From the NCBI GenBank assembly GCA_963839815.1, contig CAWIWF010000004.1, positions 1 through 26,548 on the forward strand: a DNA stretch of 26,548 bases. The letters run 5' to 3'. Of this stretch, positions 13,795-23,580 are shown piece by piece. Position 1 is the stretch's first letter; the number at the start of each line of letters is the position of its first letter. The position numbers were made by a program, and so were the translations under genes. The stretch comes from JACVRM01 sp963839815. Lineage in GTDB: Bacteria; Actinomycetota; Thermoleophilia; Gaiellales; Gaiellaceae. The notes beneath the pieces were generated by a model, which did no database searches, was not told where the DNA came from, and saw only the letters and a list, made by a program, of their open reading frames with translations.

Positions 13795-14637
13795 TCAGTT
13801 CCCCGGGGGGACAGACCCTGCAAGGGCGCCCAGCCGGCCGGCGCGCTCGCCCTCGACCGACGGGTCGTCGCGCTCGAGGAGTGGCAGCGCGAGCCGGGCC
13901 TGCTCGGCCGAACGGCCGTCGCCCAGGTCGGCGTACGCCAGCGCCAGCTCCTCGTGGAACCAGCCGTCCGGCCGGTCGACCGTCTCTGTCCACGCGACGA
14001 CCTGCTCGAGGACTGACGCCGCCTCGCCGGCCCGGCCGAGCGCGCGTAGCGCCTTCGCGAGCGCGTAGCGCGCGATCGCGATCTCGTCGGGGCGATCGGG
14101 GGACTGCTCCCTGACCTCGAGAGCCCGCCTGAACGCGTCGAGCGCCCCTGCGAAGTCACCCGCTGCGAAGAGCTCCCAGCCGAGGTTGTTGAGCAGCGGC
14201 CCTGGCCAGTAGGGATCCCCAGTGGCGAGGCCGCGCTCGGTCCAGGCGACGAACTCCTCCCGGCCGGGCGCGGCGAGCGCTGCCATGTGCGCGGCATCGG
14301 CGGCGAGCGCGGTGTCGCCCGCCTCCGAAGCCGCCTCGAACGCAGCGACGAAGAGGGGATAGGCGTCCGCCTTGTTGCCGCTCGAGCGTCTGAGCCGCCC
14401 GCGCTCGAGGTCGAGGAGCGCGCCGGCCGCGTGGTCGCCGTGCGCGAGCTGGGCTGCTTCGTCCAGGAGCTCGTCACCGCGGCCGAAGTCGCCGCGGAGG
14501 CCCTCGACACGTGCGAGCTGAGTGAGCACCTCGGCTCGCCCGGCAGCGGCGGTCTCGCCGTCGAGTTGGGCACGAAAGCGGCGCTCGCTCTCGTCGAGGT
14601 CACCGAAGTCCCACAGCGGCCGCAGGCGCGCCGACAT
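13795..14637 (-). CDS. TPR-like repeat protein, divergent from uvrA
   Basis: This 280-residue soluble, Ala/Leu/Glu-rich, all-helical protein has tetratricopeptide-like units: AEVLTQLARVEGLRGDFGRG, LLNNLGWELFAAGDFAGALD, AFRRALEVREQ, IARYALAKALRALGRAGEAA and HEELALAYADLGDGRSAEQA. No catalytic motif is seen, so it is probably a scaffold. ATG 14637 is preceded by TACAGT exactly six bases upstream, which suggests a leaderless mRNA. That promoter lies under the same LexA box that faces uvrA, so DNA damage may induce this gene too. A role in the damage response is inferred only from the shared operator. Confidence 0.85.
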   Translation of the reverse strand: MSARLRPLWDFGDLDESERRFRAQLDGETAAAGRAEVLTQLARVEGLRGDFGRGDELLDEAAQLAHGDHAAGALLDLERGRLRRSSGNKADAYPLFVAAFEAASEAGDTALAADAAHMAALAAPGREEFVAWTERGLATGDPYWPGPLLNNLGWELFAAGDFAGALDAFRRALEVREQSPDRPDEIAIARYALAKALRALGRAGEAASVLEQVVAWTETVDRPDGWFHEELALAYADLGDGRSAEQARLALPLLERDDPSVEGERAGRLGALAGSVPPGN

Positions 14638-14655
14638 GTCGGCACTGTACTCTCA

Positions 14656-14669
14656 CGAACACACGTTCG
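14656..14669. promoter_or_regulatory. LexA (SOS/Cheo) box between the TPR-like gene and uvrA
   Basis: CGAAC-ACAC-GTTCG is a perfect match to the Gram-positive/actinobacterial LexA box CGAAC-N4-GTTCG. Its right half covers the -35 position (14664-14669) that pairs, across 17 bases, with the uvrA -10 TAGACT at 14687-14692. It also covers the spacer/-35 region of the divergent promoter (-10 at 14649-14644). LexA bound here should block both genes. Confidence 0.85.
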
Positions 14670-14686
14670 CCCCGACGAGCCGGAGC

Positions 14687-14692
14687 TAGACT
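14687..14692 (+). promoter_or_regulatory. uvrA -10 element
   Basis: TAGACT fits TANNNT and lies 17 bases after the right arm of the LexA box. It predicts transcription from about 14699, just ahead of the second in-frame ATG (14702). This raises the possibility that the true start is 14702 (MPADELVVHG) rather than 14696. Confidence 0.5.
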
Positions 14693-14695
14693 CGA

Positions 14696-17539
<2,844 letters not shown>

Positions 17540-17653
17540 CCGGCGCCCATCGGCAGGCGACTGAAGCTCGCCGGGATGGCGAGGAACCACTCGCGGTCGA
17601 TCTGCGATGCCGCCGCTGCGTGGCCCATGGCGTACCCCTTCCTCGAGCCCGCC

Positions 17654-17668
17654 CTGACCCCCGGTCAG
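17654..17668 (-). terminator. short hairpin at the end of the secretion operon
   Basis: CTGACC-CCC-GGTCAG is a perfect six-base inverted repeat that includes the stop codon of the last operon gene (TGA at 17667-17665). It could stop minus-strand transcripts before uvrA's 3' end or protect the 3' end. There is no T-tract. Confidence 0.35.
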
Positions 17669-18621
17669 AAGTGCAGGTGCGACGTGCCCGAGGCCGGCGT
17701 TGTCGCCATCGCGTTCTGGGCGCGATCGTAGGGCGTCGACGACGGCGTCCAGACGGAGGCCGTCGTCTTGTTGTCGTTGCGGAGGTTGCCGGAGACGAAG
17801 TCGCCGAGCGTGACCGTGATCGTCCCGTTCGACTCGACGATGGTGGCGGCGAAGGTCGTGTTGCCGTTGACGATGTCACCGTTCACGGTGAGCGTGCCGA
17901 ACGGGAGCCTGGTCGTGTTGGCGGCGTCCCAGATCTCCGCCGTGTCAGCCGCGCCGCTGTTCAGCAACCGCAGCGTCGCCGCCGTCGACGTCCCGTCCCA
18001 CGACGCCAGCAGGGAGCACGGCTCGATCTGCTCAGAGGCGACCAGGACGAGCGTGTCGCCGTTCTCCGCTCGGCCCGCCGTCCCGCCGGGCTTGTTGTTC
18101 GCCTCGATGCTCACGGCGGTGGGCGCGGTGTTGTCGACCGTGACGGGGTATGGGCTCTGCGTGCCGCTGTTCGCAGCCACGTCCGTCGAGGTCAGGGCGT
18201 ACGTCTTCGCGCCCTCCGTGACGAGGAGGTCGGCGGCGATCGACGCGCTGCGGTGCGAGTAGAGGACGCCGTCGACCGAGAAGGAGCCCGGGGAGAGCGC
18301 GGCAGCGGACTGCCCGATCGTCAGCGCGCTCACGTTGGCGACAACCGATGAGATACCGCTCGCGGGGTTTCCCGTGTCCGTCACGGCTGCGTAGACGTAG
18401 TAGGAGCGGCCCTGGCTCAGGTATCCCGGCGTCGTCGGCGCACAGCCCGCACTGCGCGCTATCACCGTCGCCGAGGCGGCCGGCGCCGTCCAGTCCGGCG
18501 CGGCGGTGATCGTGCTGGGGGGGTTGACGGTGGTCGCGATGAATGCGCCGCCCGCTCCGCCTGCGCCCGCTCCGATCACGGCGAGGCAGCCGACGAGGAT
18601 GAGCGCCTGCCTACACCGCAT
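17665..18621 (-). CDS. secreted surface protein, probable SipW-type substrate
   Basis: This 318-residue Thr/Ser/Asn/Ala-rich exported protein has an N-terminal signal (ALILVGCLAVIGAGAGGAGG) followed by ATTVNPPSTITAAPDWTAP, which resembles the post-cleavage region of camelysin/TasA relatives (ATTTNSGNSF). The rest is beta-rich with an Ig-like module (PYPVTVDNTAPTAVSIEANN) and two cysteines. No enzymatic motif or cell-wall anchor is seen. Its ATG lies inside the last 11 bases of the signal peptidase gene, so translation is coupled. It is the last gene of the five-gene operon and probably a structural or adhesive accessory of the surface fibre. Confidence 0.8.
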   Translation of the reverse strand: MRCRQALILVGCLAVIGAGAGGAGGAFIATTVNPPSTITAAPDWTAPAASATVIARSAGCAPTTPGYLSQGRSYYVYAAVTDTGNPASGISSVVANVSALTIGQSAAALSPGSFSVDGVLYSHRSASIAADLLVTEGAKTYALTSTDVAANSGTQSPYPVTVDNTAPTAVSIEANNKPGGTAGRAENGDTLVLVASEQIEPCSLLASWDGTSTAATLRLLNSGAADTAEIWDAANTTRLPFGTLTVNGDIVNGNTTFAATIVESNGTITVTLGDFVSGNLRNDNKTTASVWTPSSTPYDRAQNAMATTPASGTSHLHF

Positions 18622-19172
18622 CGTCGCGTCCTTTCGGACGCCAGAGCGCCTTGAGCTCGAACAGCGCGAGCAGCAGGGCCGGAATCGCGATTAGGGCGAG
18701 CGGGCCCAGGCGACCGCCCAGGTGGCCGACGGCGTAGCCGAGCTTCGGAATGCTGACCTGCACGAGGCCCACCGTCCCGTCGAGCGGGCTGCTCCACCGC
18801 TCGAAGCCGGTGTTCGCATCGCCCTTCGTGACGATGTGGGCGCGATCGCCTCGCCTCTCGTAGCGCACGATCCGGTGCGTCAGCAGCCGCCTCGAGTCGT
18901 CGGGGATCTCGGAAGGTGATGATCTCGCCGGGCTGCAACTCACCCACGTGCACGTGCCGGTCGACGACGAGGTCGCCGACTCGCAGCGTGGGCTCCATGC
19001 TTCCGGAGCGAACCGCGAAGCTGTGCAGTCCCAGCACCCTCGGCCCGAGCGCAAGGATCACGAGCACAGCGCAGAATCCCAGGGCCGCGCGGGTGCCAAG
19101 CGCCAGAGCCCGCCCGAGAACCTGCCTGGCCGCACGGTGCCGCGAGGTCGGAGTGGCGGCGATCGAGCTCAC
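18611..19172 (-). CDS. SipW-like (ER-type) signal peptidase I, interrupted by a one-base frameshift
   Basis: This is a membrane serine peptidase that removes signal peptides. GTG 19172 overlaps the upstream stop as GTGA. A membrane helix (about 29-49) precedes catalytic Ser58 (RSGSMEPTLRVGD), then GEIITFRDP. The frame then breaks at the four-base G run 18902-18905 (CCCC in the gene). Removing one base restores DDSRRLLTHRIV with His99 and HIVTKGDANTG with Asp118. Ser, His and Asp spacings (41 and 19) match the ER-type SipW triad. A second helix (LALIAIPALLLALFEL) and a basic tail end the protein at about 186 residues. As printed, His and Asp are lost. A sequencing error in the homopolymer is the likeliest cause; a true pseudogene is the alternative. 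Confidence 0.85.
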
Positions 19173-19762
19173 AGGTTCCGCGCCTCCCACGTGAAGGAGA
19201 CCGTCGCCGACAGGCCCTCGGCCGCCGGGTTGGTGCCCGCCGAGAGAGAGAACCGGTAGACGTGCACTTCGCTGGTCGACCATGTCTCCGAGCTGCCGGC
19301 CGTCGGGTCGACGATGCCGGCGGCGTAGCTGCCAGGGAACGACGAGAGCGGCCCGGAGTAGATGACGCCGGGTCCCGCGCCGATGTAGCTCGTCCCGTCG
19401 GCGATAAAGGACGTGCAGCTCTTGAAGCTCGGCGCGGGATCTGTCCCTCGAGTCACCGTCAGGGTGAGGAAGGGAGCCAGGCCGCCGCTGACCGTGCCGT
19501 AGAGCCGAACCGTCGAATCGAGGCTCCCATCCGACCTGACTCGGATGCAACTCGTCTCCGAGTCACTCGCCCGGGCGGAGCCGAGCGCCGTGAAGAGGGC
19601 GGATCCTGCGTCGTTGTCGCTCAGTGCGACGCTCCCGGCAGCGAGCTGGTTCCCGTTGTTCGTGGTCACGCCACGGTAGGCCGCGTACGCGGCCGTGGAC
19701 AGGCCGGCGGCAGCGACGATGGCCACCGCCACGAGGACGACCTGCCGACGCGACGGCTTCAT
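19169..19762 (-). CDS. camelysin/TasA-like secreted protein (SipW-type signal peptide)
   Basis: This 197-residue exported protein starts MKPSRRQVVLVAVAIVAAAG and has a predicted cleavage near STAAYA-AYRGVTTNNGN. The mature part has the camelysin/TasA pattern: NNGNQLAAGSVALSDND, a Cys in SETSCIRVRSDGS, DSTVRLYGTVSGGLAPFLTL, a second Cys in SFKSCTSF and a final VSFTWEARNL strand. The proteins are secreted and form or bind extracellular fibres in relatives. It overlaps the preceding gene by ATGA and the signal peptidase gene by GTGA, so all three are coupled. It is a paralogue of the camelysin-like protein at 20318-20903. Confidence 0.85.
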   Translation of the reverse strand: MKPSRRQVVLVAVAIVAAAGLSTAAYAAYRGVTTNNGNQLAAGSVALSDNDAGSALFTALGSARASDSETSCIRVRSDGSLDSTVRLYGTVSGGLAPFLTLTVTRGTDPAPSFKSCTSFIADGTSYIGAGPGVIYSGPLSSFPGSYAAGIVDPTAGSSETWSTSEVHVYRFSLSAGTNPAAEGLSATVSFTWEARNL

Positions 19763-20244
19763 GCCGCCTCCGAGAAGACGAGTGCCGCCTGCGTGCCCCG
19801 TCCGGCGGAGTCGCCGCGCCCCAGTCTCAGCCGGATCTGCACCGCTGCGGCGGCGCCGGGCCGCAACCTGAGCGGAAGGGCAGCGTTGCCGTTCATCGAC
19901 GCCAGCGGCCCCGAGAAGAGCCGGTCGCCGCCGGCCGTGACCTCGACGCGGAGGAGGCGTGCGAGCGCCGGGTCGTCGACCTGTGCCGTCGGCCGGAGGC
20001 GCAGCGGCCGGTCAGTGGGATTCGTGATCCGGACGGTCGTCCGGGCGCCCTCGCCGGGCCGGAGCCCCGTGCTGTCGAGCACGGTGCCGGTGCGGGAGAC
20101 GTGCACCACGCTCGAGCGGGCGACGCTGATCCGGACGTCCGCGCCGAACGCCTCACGCCCGTGCGGCACCCGCCAGCCCGCGATCAGCACCAGCGCTGCG
20201 GCCGCGCCGACCAGGAAGCTCGTTATCTCCGCCCGGTGTCTCAT
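19759..20244 (-). CDS. exported beta-sandwich accessory protein of the camelysin operon, 161 aa
   Basis: It begins MRHRAEITSFLVGAAAALVL, a signal anchor or signal peptide (about 8-25). The rest is a single beta-rich domain with RPGEGARTTVRITNPTDRPL and RLRPGAAAAVQIRLRLG, which resembles the Ig-like fold that TasA-type and WxL-type accessory proteins use to hold donor strands. No cysteine pairs are seen. It lies between the two camelysin-like genes: 73 bases after the first and overlapping the second by four bases (ATGA). I do not recognise a named family. A fibre-assembly or anchoring partner is the natural guess. Confidence 0.7.
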   Translation of the reverse strand: MRHRAEITSFLVGAAAALVLIAGWRVPHGREAFGADVRISVARSSVVHVSRTGTVLDSTGLRPGEGARTTVRITNPTDRPLRLRPTAQVDDPALARLLRVEVTAGGDRLFSGPLASMNGNAALPLRLRPGAAAAVQIRLRLGRGDSAGRGTQAALVFSEAA

Positions 20245-20267
20245 GGCCAGCTCGTACGGGGACGCAA

Positions 20268-20294
20268 GGAGCGGGGCAGCGAGCACCCCGCTCC
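20268..20294 (-). terminator. stem-loop in the intergenic gap after the first camelysin-like gene
   Basis: GGAGCGGGG (20268-20276) and CCCCGCTCC (20286-20294) form a perfect nine-base stem with a nine-base loop, in the 73-base gap between the first and second operon genes. It could act as a partial terminator or an RNA stabiliser, giving more of the first product than of the downstream genes. Confidence 0.5.
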
Positions 20295-20317
20295 CAACGT
20301 GCCGCTCTCGCCCGGGG

Positions 20318-20903
20318 CTACGTGTTCTGCGCCTCCCAGGTGATCGCGAAGGTGCCCGTCGAGACCGCGCTCGTGTTCGCGTTGGGCGTGGTGTCGTCCT
20401 TGACCGAGAACGTGAAGCGGTAGTCGACCGAATCATTCTGGGCCCACGTCGCGTCCGAGGCCTTGCCGGCGACGCCGCCGGAGTAGGCCGTCGGGAAGGT
20501 GTTGAGATCAGCCGTTGCGAACGCCGTCGACGACGAGGAAAAGCCGGTGCACGAGCCACGTGTCGCGCAGGTCGCTCAGGCCCGAGCCTCGCTCGACCTG
20601 CAGCTGGAACCTCTGGCCGTTCGACGTCGACGGGATGTAGAAGTGCACGGTCGAAGACAGCGAGCCGGTGTACTTGATCCGGAGGCACTTCGTCACCGAC
20701 GCACCGGGACCCTGATTCGTCAGGGAGACGAGTGCGCTGCCCAGGCCGCTGTCGTCCTGGATCGCGACCGTGCCAGCCGCGAACGAGTTGCCGCTGTTGG
20801 TCGTCGTCGCGGTGAAGGCCGAGTACGTGCCGAACGCCGCAAGGCTTCCGAGCACTCCGACGATCAGAGCTGTGAGGAGAAGCTTGCGCTTGGTGTCACG
20901 CAT
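20318..20903 (-). CDS. camelysin/TasA-like secreted protein, first operon gene, interrupted by a one-base frameshift
   Basis: ATG 20903 follows a good Shine-Dalgarno (AAAGGA). The protein starts MRDTKRKLLLTALIVGVLGS, with the SipW-type region TYSAFTATTTNSGNSFAAGT after the signal. Then come DSGLGSALVSLTNQGPG, a Cys (TKCLRIKY), STVHFYIPS and VERGSGLSD. The printed frame then drifts and stops at 20508. In the next frame the family resumes as RGSCTGFSSSSTAFATADL, PTAYSGGVAGKASD, VDYRFTFSVKDD and the terminal FAITWEAQNT, ending with TAG at 20320-20318. One surplus base near 20560-20580 (for example at the GG 20570-20571) explains it. Corrected length is about 194 residues, probably the major fibre subunit. 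Confidence 0.83.
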
Positions 20904-20943
20904 GTCGATCCTTTCGCGGAGAGAGAGCGCGGGACTGCTGCGC

Positions 20944-20968
20944 CCGTGGGGAGCCGCATCGCCCACGG
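20944..20968 (-). promoter_or_regulatory. 5' leader hairpin of the camelysin operon
   Basis: CCGTGGG (20944-20950) and CCCACGG (20962-20968) form a seven-base stem with an 11-base loop, 41 bases ahead of the first camelysin start and so probably within its 5' leader. It does not show the conserved core of a cyclic-di-GMP riboswitch. The remaining gap to 21107 shows no clear gene; two GAACTAC copies lie at 21026-21032 and 21053-21059. Confidence 0.3.
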
Positions 20969-21106
20969 TGTATGAGTCGGCTCGCCGGCTGGTGGTGAAC
21001 GATCCCTCCGATGGGGGAGCTGCCCGAACTACCCTCGAACGAGTGATGGGGAGAACTACGGAGACGGCCGAAGGGCGAGCGCGCCTGGTGGCTGCGGGCG
21101 CTCGTC

Positions 21107-21694
21107 GTGCTGCAGGCGCCGCGCGCGGTGTTCTCAGCACTGCGCGACGACTCGCCCGAAGCGGCCTCGGCGCGCCAGGAGCCGGTCACGGCGATCGTCT
21201 TCCTCGCGGGCGTTGTGACCGCGCTGGCAGCGGCGCGGAGCTCGTCCCTGCTCGACGATCGTGACTTCGACGCTGTGCTGGTCGCGGTCTGGGCGCTCGC
21301 CGCCGGCGGCGTTCAGGGCCTGTTCGGCTACTGGCTGATCGGCGGGGCGCTCTACGCCGGCCTGTCCGCGGTCGGCCCGCCGGGAAGCTACCGGCGCGCC
21401 CGCCACCTGCTCGGGTACGCGCTCGTGCCGCTGCTGCTGGCACTGATCGTGGTCTGGCCGCTCCGTCTTGCGGTCGGCGGCGGCGACGTCTTCCGGGAGG
21501 GGGGCGGCGACGACGGCCCCGCGTTCGTCGCGCTCGCGCTCGCCGAGGCTGGGCTCTATCTGTGGGTCGTTGGGCTGCTGCTGCTTGGCGTCCGCGTCGT
21601 GACGGGCTCTACCTGGGCGCGGTCGCTTGCCGCCGGAGGAGTGGCCGCGTTCGTCTTTGCCGCCTCGGCCGTGCTCTTCGCGCTCGTCCTCTAG
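21107..21694 (+). CDS. Yip1-like multi-pass membrane protein
   Basis: This protein has about 195 residues and five predicted membrane helices (VTAIVFLAGVVTALAAA, VLVAVWALAAGGVQGLF, YALVPLLLALIVVWPLRL, VALALAEAGLYLWVVGLLLL and AAGGVAAFVFAASAVLFAL). The pattern PRAVFSALRDDSPEA near the start and GYALVPLLLALIV are typical of bacterial Yip1-domain proteins. The listed GTG start is the only standard one, but the frame is open upstream to 21047 and encodes KGERAWWLRALVV, which looks like the natural N-terminus; it lacks an initiator, so a start lost through an indel is suspected. Its stop shares the CTAG with the panB stop on the other strand. Function unknown. Confidence 0.78.
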   Translation: MLQAPRAVFSALRDDSPEAASARQEPVTAIVFLAGVVTALAAARSSSLLDDRDFDAVLVAVWALAAGGVQGLFGYWLIGGALYAGLSAVGPPGSYRRARHLLGYALVPLLLALIVVWPLRLAVGGGDVFREGGGDDGPAFVALALAEAGLYLWVVGLLLLGVRVVTGSTWARSLAAGGVAAFVFAASAVLFALVL

Positions 21695-22611
21695 CTGGCC
21701 CGCCCGCGATCCCGGTCGGACACGAAGGCCTCGAACTCGGCCAGCTCCTCGTCGGGCATCGCATAGGTGTGGCGCTCCTCGGGAAAGGCGCCCGACCGCA
21801 CTTCCGTCACGTAGGCGCCGAGTGCACGCTCGATCTCGGCGCCGAGCTGCGCGTACTGCTTGACGAACCGCGGCGTTCGTCCGGCGTAGAGCCCGAGCAG
21901 GTCGTGCCAGACGAGTACCTGGCCGTCGCACGCTGCGCCGGCGCCGATGCCGATGGTCGGGATCGAGAGCGCCTCGGTCACCCGGGCCGCGACGGGCGCA
22001 GGCACCGCCTCCAGCACGACGGCGAAGCACCCCGCTGCCTCGAGGGCGAGCGCGTCGTCGTAGAGCCGGCGCGCGTGCTGGGCCGTCCGCCCCTGGGCCT
22101 TGAAGCCACCGAGCACGGTCGCGGACTGGGGGGTGAGGCCGACGTGACCCATCACCCCGACCCCGGCGTCGACGATCGCGCGCACGCGGCTCAGCGACGG
22201 GCCGGCGCCCTCCAGCTTGATCACGTCGGCGCCCGCCTCCTTGACGAAGCGGATCGCGTTGCGGACGGCGTCCTCGTCGGACACCTGGTACGAGCCGAAC
22301 GGCATGTCGCCGATCACCAGCGGCCGGCGCGCCCCGCGGGTCACCGCACGGGTCATGAACAGCATCTCCTCCATCGTCACCGGCACGGTGCTCGACTCGT
22401 GGCCGAGCACGGCCATGGCGGCAGAGTCGCCGACCAGGATGAGCTCGACGCCGGCGGCATCGGCGAGGCGGCCGCTCGAGGCGTCGTAGGCGGTGACCAT
22501 CGTGATGCGGTCGCCGCGGCGCTTCATCTCCGCGAGCTCGGGCAGCGCGAGCTTGCCGGGTGCTGGGACGGCAGGGGCCGGTTGCTGCTGGCGGATGCTC
22601 ATGCGCGCCAC
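21691..22611 (-). CDS. panB: 3-methyl-2-oxobutanoate hydroxymethyltransferase (PanB)
   Basis: PanB transfers a hydroxymethyl group from 5,10-methylene-tetrahydrofolate to 3-methyl-2-oxobutanoate, making ketopantoate in pantothenate/CoA synthesis. The 306-residue protein is intact. Signatures are MVTAYDASSGRLADAAGVEL, the metal-binding LVGDSAAMAVLGHE, TVPVTMEEML, VIGDMPFGSY, EGAGPSLSRVRAIV, MGHVGLTPQS, AVPAPVAARVTEALSIPTIG and IGAGAACDGQVLVWHDLLGL. The start is GTG 22611 (VARMSIRQQQ) or ATG 22602. It lies 160 bases downstream of panC on the same strand and faces the Yip1-like gene. Confidence 0.96.
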   Translation of the reverse strand: MARMSIRQQQPAPAVPAPGKLALPELAEMKRRGDRITMVTAYDASSGRLADAAGVELILVGDSAAMAVLGHESSTVPVTMEEMLFMTRAVTRGARRPLVIGDMPFGSYQVSDEDAVRNAIRFVKEAGADVIKLEGAGPSLSRVRAIVDAGVGVMGHVGLTPQSATVLGGFKAQGRTAQHARRLYDDALALEAAGCFAVVLEAVPAPVAARVTEALSIPTIGIGAGAACDGQVLVWHDLLGLYAGRTPRFVKQYAQLGAEIERALGAYVTEVRSGAFPEERHTYAMPDEELAEFEAFVSDRDRGRAS

Positions 22612-22629
22612 TCGCCGGTCATGGCTCCC

Positions 22630-22646
22630 GCCGGGCGCAGCCCGGC
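22630..22646 (-). promoter_or_regulatory. hairpin upstream of panB
   Basis: GCCGGGC-GCA-GCCCGGC is a perfect seven-base stem with a three-base loop, 18 bases ahead of the panB start in the 160-base panC-panB gap. It could be an attenuator or a weak terminator for panC. Whether panB has its own promoter here is not clear. Confidence 0.3.
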
Positions 22647-22771
22647 TCCGTCACGACCTGACTCCGCTCTCGGCACGGTGCTCTCCGGGCCCGTACTGGG
22701 CGTACTGTTCCCTCCGACCCGGCACCGCGAGCGGAGCCCGAGAGACGCGCAGACACATCGGTGAAGGGGTA

Positions 22772-23580
22772 TCACAGCTCTGCTCCTTCCAGGACGACGT
22801 TGTCGATGAGGCGGACGCCACCGACTCGGGCGGCGGCGAGGAGGTAGGCGCGCCCGTTCAGCTGCGCGACCTGGACGTACTGGGGCACGACGAGGGGCTC
22901 GGCGTCCAGCAGCCGCTGGACGGCGTCGACCGCATTCCCGCCGCCGCGGTGAGCCGCTGCGCCGGCGGCGAGCGCGCGCGGCAAGGCGAGCGCGGCGCGG
23001 CGGTGCTCGGCGGTCAGGCGGGCGTTGCGCGAGGAGAGCGCCAGCCCGTCGGCGTCGCGGACCGTGGGCACGACGCGGATCTCCACCGGCAGGTTCAGGT
23101 CACGGACGAGCTGCCTGACGACGGCGGCCTGCTGGGCGTCCTTCTCGCCGAAGAAGGCAATCGCCGGGCGGACGAGGTTGAAGAGCTTGAGGCAGACCGT
23201 GGCGACGCCGCGGAAGTGGCCCGGGCGGAACTCCCCCTCGAGCGGCCGCCCGAGCTCGGTCACCTCGACCCAGGTCTGGAAGCCGTCGGGTAGAGCTCGG
23301 CGGCCTCGGGCGCGAAGAGCACGTCGACGCCTGCGTTCTCGGCCAGGTCGACGTCCCGGCTCTCGTCGCGGGGGTACTGGGCGAGGTCGTCCGCGGCGTC
23401 GAACTGGGCGGGGTTGACGAACAGGCTCACGACCACCCGGTCGCAGGCGGCGCGGGCGGCGCGGAAGAGCGCAAGGTGGCCGTCGTGGAAGGCGCCCATC
23501 GTCGGCACCAGCCCGGTGACGGCGCCGCCCGGCTCGGCGAGCGCCTCGTTCAGCTCGCCGACGGTGCGGGCGATCCTCAT
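22772..23580 (-). CDS. panC: pantothenate synthetase (PanC), interrupted by a one-base frameshift
   Basis: PanC joins pantoate and beta-alanine using ATP to give pantothenate. ATG 23580 begins MRIARTVGELNEALAEP. Family motifs in the first frame are LVPTMGAFHDGHLALFRAAR, VVSLFVNPAQFD, LAQYPRD and FAPEAAELYP. At the three-base G run 23288-23290 the frame changes; adding one base gives ELYPDGFQTWVEV and continues with GHFRGVATVCLKLFNLV, IAFFGEKDAQQ, VVPTVRDADGLALSSRNARL and a C-terminus ending VVLEGAEL. Corrected length is about 269 residues, normal for PanC. ATGA overlap links it to the DUF2520 gene. The one-base loss is most likely a sequencing error. Confidence 0.93.

Noticed and set aside
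20904..21046. A possible cyclic-di-GMP riboswitch before the camelysin operon
   Set aside because: A hairpin is present, but the conserved riboswitch core and tetraloop receptor are not.
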